From: Sphingomonadales bacterium | GTDB taxonomy: Bacteria; Pseudomonadota; Alphaproteobacteria; Sphingomonadales; Sphingomonadaceae | Assembly: GCA_027489295.1 (NCBI GenBank) | Contig: JAIYAA010000262.1 | Coordinates: 1 to 6,047, forward strand | Direction of reading: 5' to 3' | DNA: 6,047 nucleotides | Shown: positions 1 to 6,047 of the stretch, in pieces | How positions within the stretch are numbered: the first letter of the stretch is position 1 | Layout of the letters: every line of letters starts with the position of its first letter | Notes under the pieces: model-generated | What the model saw: the letters and a program-made list of their open reading frames with translations, nothing else | Told to the model about the DNA's origin: nothing | The model's database searches: none | Program-made: the position numbers and the translations under genes

Positions 1-14
1 CGATCGAACACCTC

Positions 15-2585
<2,571 letters not shown>

Positions 2586-2596
2586 ATCCCGCTCTT

Positions 2597-2707
2597 AAGC
2601 CCCTCCCCTTCAGGGGAGGGGTTGGGGTGGGGCAGTGTCTCACCGAGACAAACCGAGGTTCTGGAATCCCTCCACCCCCAAACCCCTCCTCCCAGGAGGA
2701 GGGGCTT
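2597..2707 (-). repeat. Composite hairpin repeat, copy 1 (inverted relative to copy 2)
   Basis: An intergenic element with two G/C-rich hairpins facing each other around a central segment. Hairpin A is CCCCTCCCC (2600-2608), loop TTCA, GGGGAGGGG (2613-2621). Hairpin B is CCCCTCCTCC (2683-2692), then CA, then GGAGGAGGGG (2695-2704). The element begins AAGCCCCTCC and ends GGAGGGGCTT-like, so it has terminal inverted repeats; an imperfect outer match GCTCT/AGAGC (2591-2595, 2709-2713) may extend it. The centre holds GTCTC-ACC-GAGAC (2637-2649). Aligned to the complement of copy 2 by eye, 2618-2707 differs at about 6 positions and 2 single-base gaps in 90 (about 91% identical). The architecture resembles paired REP (BIME-like) or MITE-like elements. 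Lying just after topA, the hairpins could stop transcription or protect the mRNA 3' end, but no T-run follows them. Confidence 0.85.
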
Positions 2708-2713
2708 GAGAGC

Positions 2714-2777
2714 CCTTAGCCTCCCTCGCGCCGCTTTCGGCTGGCATTTCGCCCCGAAAACCCCCACATCGCGGCGC
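2714..2777 (+). other. Short leader between repeat copy 1 and exoX
   Basis: These 64 bases would have to hold the promoter and ribosome site of exoX if the gene is transcribed on its own. I see no good -35/-10 pair and no Shine-Dalgarno sequence ahead of the ATG at 2778. A weak inverted repeat, TTTCGG (2735-2740) and CCGAAA (2754-2759), could form a 6-bp stem with a 13-base loop. Translation may depend on a leaderless or weakly recognised start. Confidence 0.3.
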
Positions 2778-3542
2778 ATGGCTCCGCCAACTCCCTCGAT
2801 CATCCGCGTCATCGACCTAGAGACCACCGGCGACAAGCCGCCCGCCCACGCCGTGTGCGAGATCGGCTGGCAGGACGTGGCACTCGGCGCCGACGGCCGC
2901 TGGGAGCTGTATGGCGAGGGCGGCAACCGGCTGGTCAATCCCGGCCGCGGCATCCCGCCGCTCACCATGGCGATCCACCATATCCGCGACGAGGACGTCG
3001 CCGATGCGCCCTATTGGCACGACGTGGCACGCCCGATCCTCGATCCCTGGCCGCGCCGCGTCGCGCTCGCCGCGCACCGCGCCACCTTCGAGGAGCAGTT
3101 CTGCACCCCCGCGCTCACCCGCGGCGCCGACTGGATCTGCACCTGGAAATGCGCGCTGCGGCTGTGGCCCGACAGCCCGGGCTTCTCCAACCAGATGCTG
3201 CGCTACTGGCGTCGTCCCGAGGGGATGGAGCACGAGCGCGGCCTGCCCGCGCACCGCGCCTTCCCGGACGCCTATGTCACCGCGTTCCACCTGCGCGACA
3301 TGCTCAACGAGGCGAGCGTCGCCCAGCTGGTCGAATGGTCGAGCCAGCCGGGGCTGCTGCCGCGCGTCCGCTACGGCCCCGATCGCGGCAAGGAATGGAG
3401 CGAGATTTCCGAGGATTCGCTCGAGGGCTTCCTCACCGATCGCGACGAGGATGTGCGGTTCACCGCCGAGACCGAGCTGGCGCGGCGGCGTGGCGGGGCA
3501 CCGGTCGGGCGGGGCAGCGGGACGCAACGGCTGCTGTTCTGA
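2778..3542 (+). CDS. exoX: Exodeoxyribonuclease X-like DEDDh 3'-5' exonuclease
   Basis: Predicted cytoplasmic 3'-5' DNA exonuclease of the DnaQ-like DEDDh family; E. coli ExoX degrades DNA in mismatch repair and recombination. The protein is 254 residues. Motif ExoI is RVIDLETTG (D13, E15). ExoII lies in LAAHRATFEEQF, where the usual Asp is Glu (E105) and the usual HN is HR. ExoIII is H159-X4-D164 in PAHRAFPDAYVT. Recalled similarity to E. coli ExoX is spread along the chain: MAIHHI at 64-69, DWICTWKCALRLWP at 118-131, and a C-terminal RYGPDRGKEWSEI segment (198-210) matching the FGKYRGK region. I chose ATG 2778 because it puts ExoI near residue 10, as in ExoX. An upstream TTG at 2622 would add 52 codons read through the repeat element. 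Repeats bracket the gene on both sides, suggesting a single-gene unit. Confidence 0.88.
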   Translation: MAPPTPSIIRVIDLETTGDKPPAHAVCEIGWQDVALGADGRWELYGEGGNRLVNPGRGIPPLTMAIHHIRDEDVADAPYWHDVARPILDPWPRRVALAAHRATFEEQFCTPALTRGADWICTWKCALRLWPDSPGFSNQMLRYWRRPEGMEHERGLPAHRAFPDAYVTAFHLRDMLNEASVAQLVEWSSQPGLLPRVRYGPDRGKEWSEISEDSLEGFLTDRDEDVRFTAETELARRRGGAPVGRGSGTQRLLF

Positions 3543-3550
3543 ACCAGCTT

Positions 3551-3719
3551 AAGCCCCTCCTCCTTGGAGGAGGGGTTAGGGGTGGAGGGATTCCAGAACG
3601 CCGGTTGGTCTCGGTGAGACACAGCCCCACCCAACCCCGCATCAGGTGAACAGCGCCCCGCGCTGTTCAGGCGCTGCTGGGAGCAGCGCCGACCTGATGC
3701 GCCTGAAGGGGAGGGGCTT
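3551..3719 (+). repeat. Composite hairpin repeat, copy 2, interrupted by a structured insert
   Basis: Starts 8 bases after the exoX stop. The left part (3551-3638) is the near-exact reverse complement of copy 1: hairpin B with CCCCTCCTCC at 3554-3563, the central GGATTCCAGAAC region, and GTCTC-GGT-GAGAC (3608-3620). The right end, GGGGAGGGGCTT (3708-3719), matches the outer arm of hairpin A. Where copy 1 has its short CCCCTCCCC arm, this copy has 63 bases (3639-3701) in place of 3, so hairpin A is split by a long insert. The two copies are therefore an inverted pair about 840 bases apart with exoX between them. Likely role: transcript end for exoX and insulation from the tol operon, inferred from position only. 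Confidence 0.85.
3638..3701. other. Nested insert forming a near-perfect three-way junction
   Basis: Three stems account for nearly every base. P1 pairs GCATCAGGT (3639-3647) with ACCTGATGC (3692-3700), and C3638-G3701 can extend it to 10 bp. P2 is GAACAGCGC (3648-3656), loop CCC, GCGCTGTTC (3660-3668). P3 is GGCGCTGCT (3670-3678), loop GGG, AGCAGCGCC (3682-3690). Only A3669 and G3691 are unpaired at the junction, and the CCC and GGG loops are complementary to each other. CAGCGCC occurs twice (3651-3657, 3684-3690), so GGCGCTG (3670-3676) could pair with either copy, giving an alternative fold. The pairing is read directly from the sequence. Whether it acts as RNA, as single-stranded DNA (a mobile-element intermediate) or not at all is unknown. 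No open reading frame of note covers it. Confidence 0.75.
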
Positions 3720-3841
3720 GAGAACGTCCCACCGCCTGGCTCCCTCCGCCTACACAACCACCAACATCCCCCCCCAGACTTACCAAAGGTTAGCCCCTTT
3801 GGGGTTCCGCTAGGGCATCGCCTCCGCTAGTAGGCCAATCC
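3720..3841 (+). promoter_or_regulatory. Non-coding leader of the ybgC-tol operon
   Basis: With repeat copy 2 this completes the 299-base gap between exoX and ybgC, and it must contain the tol operon promoter unless transcription reads through. I see no convincing -35/-10 pair. Visible structure: a run of eight C at 3768-3775; an inverted repeat CCAAAGG (3783-3789), loop TTAGCC, CCTTTGG (3796-3802); and a direct repeat CCGCTAG at 3807-3813 and 3824-3830, 17 bases apart start to start. Only a weak AGTAGG (3829-3834) sits where a ribosome site for ybgC would be. The hairpin and direct repeat are possible operator or attenuator elements, by position only. Confidence 0.35.
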
Positions 3842-4294
3842 ATGACCAGCAGCGACCAAGCCCCTGCCGGCCGGTTCGACGGCCGCGAGCACCGCTTTGC
3901 GCTACGGGTCTATTTCGAGGACACCGATCTCACCGGTGTCGTCTATCACGCCAATTACCTGCGCTACATGGAGCGCGCCCGATCGGACATGCTCGACTGC
4001 GCAGGGATCGACCAGCGCGCCGTGTTCGAAGCGGGTGGGGGCGCCTATGCGGTGGCCGGGCTCGACATCCGCTATCGCGCGCCCGCGAAACTCGGCGACA
4101 CGCTGGTGGTTGTCAGCAAACTCACCCGCGTGCGCGCCGCCGCCGTCGCTATTCAGCAACGAGTCATGCGGGACGATCTTTTAGTCGCGGAAGCAACCGT
4201 CGAGGTGGCGTTCGTCGCCCCAGGCGGTCGCCCGCGACGGCAGCCGGCCGAATGGCTGGCCGCGTTCGAACCGCTCGTGTGGAAGGAGAGTTAA
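3842..4294 (+). CDS. ybgC: Tol-Pal-associated acyl-CoA thioesterase YbgC
   Basis: A cytoplasmic hotdog-fold acyl-CoA thioesterase of the 4-hydroxybenzoyl-CoA thioesterase family; the E. coli protein hydrolyses acyl-CoAs and is encoded at the head of the tol-pal cluster, where it is thought to link phospholipid metabolism to the envelope. The family signature is clear at residues 23-47, with VYFEDTDLTGVVYHANY followed by YMERAR. D29 aligns with the catalytic D18 of E. coli YbgC, and H36 and N38 sit in the conserved YHxxY segment. The later part (LDIRYRAPAKLGD, about 74-86) is also typical. At 150 residues it is slightly longer than the E. coli protein because of an extra charged N-terminal segment (about 11 residues). 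The start has only a weak ribosome site. It is 6 bases from tolQ, so co-transcription is likely. Confidence 0.93.
   Translation: MTSSDQAPAGRFDGREHRFALRVYFEDTDLTGVVYHANYLRYMERARSDMLDCAGIDQRAVFEAGGGAYAVAGLDIRYRAPAKLGDTLVVVSKLTRVRAAAVAIQQRVMRDDLLVAEATVEVAFVAPGGRPRRQPAEWLAAFEPLVWKES
4283..4288 (+). promoter_or_regulatory. Ribosome binding site of tolQ inside the ybgC 3' end
   Basis: AAGGAG lies within the last codons of ybgC, 12 bases before the tolQ ATG. The ybgC stop TAA (4292-4294) is in frame with tolQ, so ATG 4301 is the first usable start. The overlap suggests translational coupling of the two genes. Confidence 0.7.
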
Positions 4295-4300
4295 GCGTCC

Positions 4301-4987
4301 ATGCCGTCCGTTTCTACCGGTGCCGTCCTGTCGCCGATCCATCTGTTCCTGGAAGCCGACATCGTCGTGAAGCTGGTCATGATCGGCCTGCTGCTCGCGA
4401 GCCTGTGGACCTGGACGATCATCATCGGCTTCGCGCTCAAGGTGCGCAGCCTCCGCCGGGAAACGCAGCGCTTCGAGACCGAGTATCGCGAGGCGGATGA
4501 TTTCGACGAATTCCACCGCCGCGCCGCCGGCCGCGACCAGCCGATCGCGCGCGTGTTTGCGGCGGGGGTCAGCGAATGGCGTCGCTCGACCGCGGGCAAG
4601 ACGATCGACCGCGAAGGCACGCGCGAGCGCCTCGCCACCGCGATGGGGGCGACGGTCGCGATGGAGATCGATCGCATCTCGGATCGGCTCAACTTCCTCG
4701 CCACGGTGGGTTCGGTAGCACCCTTTGTCGGGCTGTTCGGCACCGTATGGGGCATCATGCGCAGCTTCACCGGCATCGCCGCCGCGCAGAGCTCGTCGCT
4801 CGCCGTCGTCGCACCCGGCATTGCCGAGGCGCTGTTCGCCACCGCGATCGGCCTGTTCGCCGCCATCCCGGCGGTGATCGCGTACAACCGCTATAGCCAC
4901 GCGGTGAACCGCGTCGAGGCGCGGCTCCACCGCTTCGCCGATGGCTTCCACGCGACGCTCAGCCGCCGCCTGGAGATGGAGGGCTAA
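4301..4987 (+). CDS. tolQ: Tol-Pal system protein TolQ (proton channel subunit)
   Basis: Inner-membrane subunit of the TolQ-TolR motor (ExbB/MotA family), which uses the proton gradient to energise TolA and helps the outer membrane constrict at division. The 228 residues show three hydrophobic segments: TM1 about 21-46 (IVVKLVMIGLLLASLW), TM2 about 131-153 and TM3 about 167-195, with a long charged cytoplasmic loop between TM1 and TM2. The diagnostic motifs are nearly identical to E. coli TolQ: LNFLATVGSVAPFVGLFGT with VWGIM, and VAPGIAEALFATAIGLFAA with IPAVIAYNR. T148 and T181 correspond to the channel-lining threonines T145 and T178 of E. coli. The gap to tolR is 4 bases. The many arginines in the cytoplasmic loop (45-125) are ordinary for a GC-rich genome. 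Confidence 0.97.
   Translation: MPSVSTGAVLSPIHLFLEADIVVKLVMIGLLLASLWTWTIIIGFALKVRSLRRETQRFETEYREADDFDEFHRRAAGRDQPIARVFAAGVSEWRRSTAGKTIDREGTRERLATAMGATVAMEIDRISDRLNFLATVGSVAPFVGLFGTVWGIMRSFTGIAAAQSSSLAVVAPGIAEALFATAIGLFAAIPAVIAYNRYSHAVNRVEARLHRFADGFHATLSRRLEMEG
4978..4983 (+). promoter_or_regulatory. Ribosome binding site that fixes the tolR start
   Basis: GGAGGG ends 8 bases before ATG 4992 and overlaps the last codons of tolQ. It supports 4992 over the upstream in-frame start at 4941, which lies inside tolQ and would add 17 residues unlike any TolR N-terminus. Confidence 0.8.
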
Positions 4988-4991
4988 GCCG

Positions 4992-5430
<439 letters not shown>

Positions 5431-5432
<2 letters not shown>

Positions 5433-5437
5433 GGTGA
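5431..5437 (+). promoter_or_regulatory. Ribosome binding site of tolA overlapping the tolR stop
   Basis: GAGGTGA is a 7-base match to the strong Shine-Dalgarno consensus, 8 bases before ATG 5446. It shares bases with the tolR stop TGA (5430-5432), so ribosomes ending on tolR could start tolA at once. Confidence 0.75.
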
Positions 5438-5445
5438 GCGAAACC

Positions 5446-6047
5446 ATGGACCGTAGCGAGCGGATCGGGCTCGGCGTTTCCATCGCGGCGCACGCCGCGG
5501 TGTTCGCCGCGCTGTCGCTCAGCTTCCTGAAGACGCCGCCGCAGGAGCCGCCCAAGGCGATTCCGATCGAGATCTCGCTGGCCGACAAGGTGGGGCTGGA
5601 AAGCACCGCCCCGGTGGTGAGCCAGGAAGAGCTGGCGGCGAAGAAGTCACCGGTGGAAGCGCCGGTCGAGCCGGAAAGCGCACCGCCGCCGGCACCCGAT
5701 CCGCAGCCCCAGCCCAAGCCGCAACCGGCCCCGCCCGAGCCCAGGCCCGCGCCGCAGCCCAAGCCGCAGCCGCCGCAGCCCAAGCCGGCCCCGGCGGAGA
5801 AGCCGCAGCCCAAGCCCAAGCCTGCGCCGGCCGAAAAGCCGCAGCCGGCCAACCCCGAAAAGCCGAGCAAGCCCGCGCCGCCGTCCAAGGCGGCACCGGC
5901 CAAGTCGAGCGATTCGTCCTCGAAGAGCGCCGCCACCGGCAGCGAGCGTCGCCCGGCCAAGCCGACCGGCAACCTTGCCGGGCTCGATCTCGGCCGCTCG
6001 AACAACAAGACCAACAGCACCGCGCTCGCCAACCCGGCCAGCAAGGC
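5446..6047 (+). CDS. tolA: Tol-Pal system protein TolA, 5' part (runs off the window)
   Basis: Inner-membrane-anchored periplasmic protein that carries energy from TolQR to Pal/TolB at the outer membrane. The frame is open from ATG 5446 to the window end: 200 full codons, no stop, so the C-terminal Pal/TolB-binding domain is not seen. The N-terminus MDRSERIGLG leads to a single helix at about 7-28 (IGLGVSIAAHAAVFAALSL), with S12 and H16 matching the SxxxH motif that TolA and TonB use to contact TolQ/ExbB. Residues about 70-150 are dense in Pro, Lys, Gln and Ala (PQPKPQP, PAPAEKPQ), followed by a Ser/Lys-rich linker. This is TonB-like, unlike the Ala/Lys/Glu helical rod of E. coli TolA. The call rests on the position after tolQR as well as the anchor; an energy transducer TonB-type protein is the alternative. 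Confidence 0.88.
   Translation, partial: MDRSERIGLGVSIAAHAAVFAALSLSFLKTPPQEPPKAIPIEISLADKVGLESTAPVVSQEELAAKKSPVEAPVEPESAPPPAPDPQPQPKPQPAPPEPRPAPQPKPQPPQPKPAPAEKPQPKPKPAPAEKPQPANPEKPSKPAPPSKAAPAKSSDSSSKSAATGSERRPAKPTGNLAGLDLGRSNNKTNSTALANPASK
5752..5816 (+). repeat. Short in-frame repeat in the TolA proline-rich region
   Basis: CCGCAGCCCAAGCC occurs exactly three times, at 5752-5765, 5773-5786 and 5803-5816. The copies are 21 and 30 bases apart, both multiples of three, so each encodes the same PQPK unit and changes in copy number would keep the frame. More degenerate versions continue on both sides (about 5700-5850). Such tracts can expand or shrink by slippage and so alter the periplasmic reach of TolA. 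Confidence 0.75.

Noticed and set aside
2600..2704. Hairpins after topA as classical rho-independent terminators
   Set aside because: The stems are strong, but neither is followed by a T-run, and both belong to a repeat family also found after exoX. Listed as repeats; termination remains possible.
2622..2777. N-terminal extension of exoX from the TTG at 2622
   Set aside because: The 52 extra residues are read through the hairpin repeat and lack similarity to ExoX, whose ExoI motif begins within the first few residues; ATG 2778 fits the family.
3638..3701. tRNA-like cloverleaf
   Set aside because: Three 9-bp stems with 3-base loops lack a 7-base anticodon loop, a T-arm consensus and a tRNA-sized acceptor arrangement.
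2597..3719. CRISPR array
   Set aside because: There are only two copies, in opposite orientation and with a gene between them; no regular repeat-spacer pattern or cas gene is present.
4941..4991. Upstream start for tolR
   Set aside because: It would lie inside tolQ and add an Arg/Ala-rich stretch; the ATG at 4992 has a well-placed GGAGGG and gives the normal TolR length.

Overview
This GC-rich window carries a block of housekeeping genes, all on the + strand, and one repeat family that is more unusual than the genes. The most likely source is an alphaproteobacterium, probably of the Sphingomonas group. That is an inference from four things: the GC-rich codon use; the ybgC-tolQ-tolR-tolA order with a proline-rich TolA; a DNA topoisomerase I with a single zinc finger and a Lys/Ala tail; and short G/C-rich hairpin repeats (CCCCTCC...GGAGGGG) of a type I associate with sphingomonad intergenic regions. 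No rRNA or marker gene is present to settle it.

Layout. Positions 15-2585 hold a complete topA. Positions 2597-2707 hold a composite hairpin repeat (copy 1). Positions 2778-3542 hold a DEDDh exonuclease closely resembling exodeoxyribonuclease X (exoX). Positions 3551-3719 hold copy 2 of the repeat, in the opposite orientation and interrupted by a segment (3638-3701) that folds perfectly into a three-way junction. Positions 3720-3841 are a non-coding leader with a C8 run, a small hairpin and a 7-bp direct repeat. Positions 3842-6047 hold the Tol operon: ybgC, tolQ, tolR and the first 200 codons of tolA, which runs off the window.

How the genes work together. YbgC, TolQ, TolR and TolA belong to the Tol-Pal envelope system. 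TolQ and TolR form the inner-membrane proton-driven motor and TolA is the arm that spans the periplasm; tolB and pal would be expected just beyond the window. The four genes are packed with gaps of 6, 4 and 13 bases, and tolQ, tolR and tolA each have a Shine-Dalgarno sequence at or over the end of the preceding gene, so they almost certainly form one transcript. TopA and ExoX both act on DNA (supercoil relaxation, and 3'-5' degradation in repair), but exoX is cut off from both neighbours by repeat elements and is probably its own unit.

No clearly new biological system is visible. The best candidates for follow-up are the inverted pair of repeats bracketing exoX, and above all the nested three-way-junction insert in copy 2.
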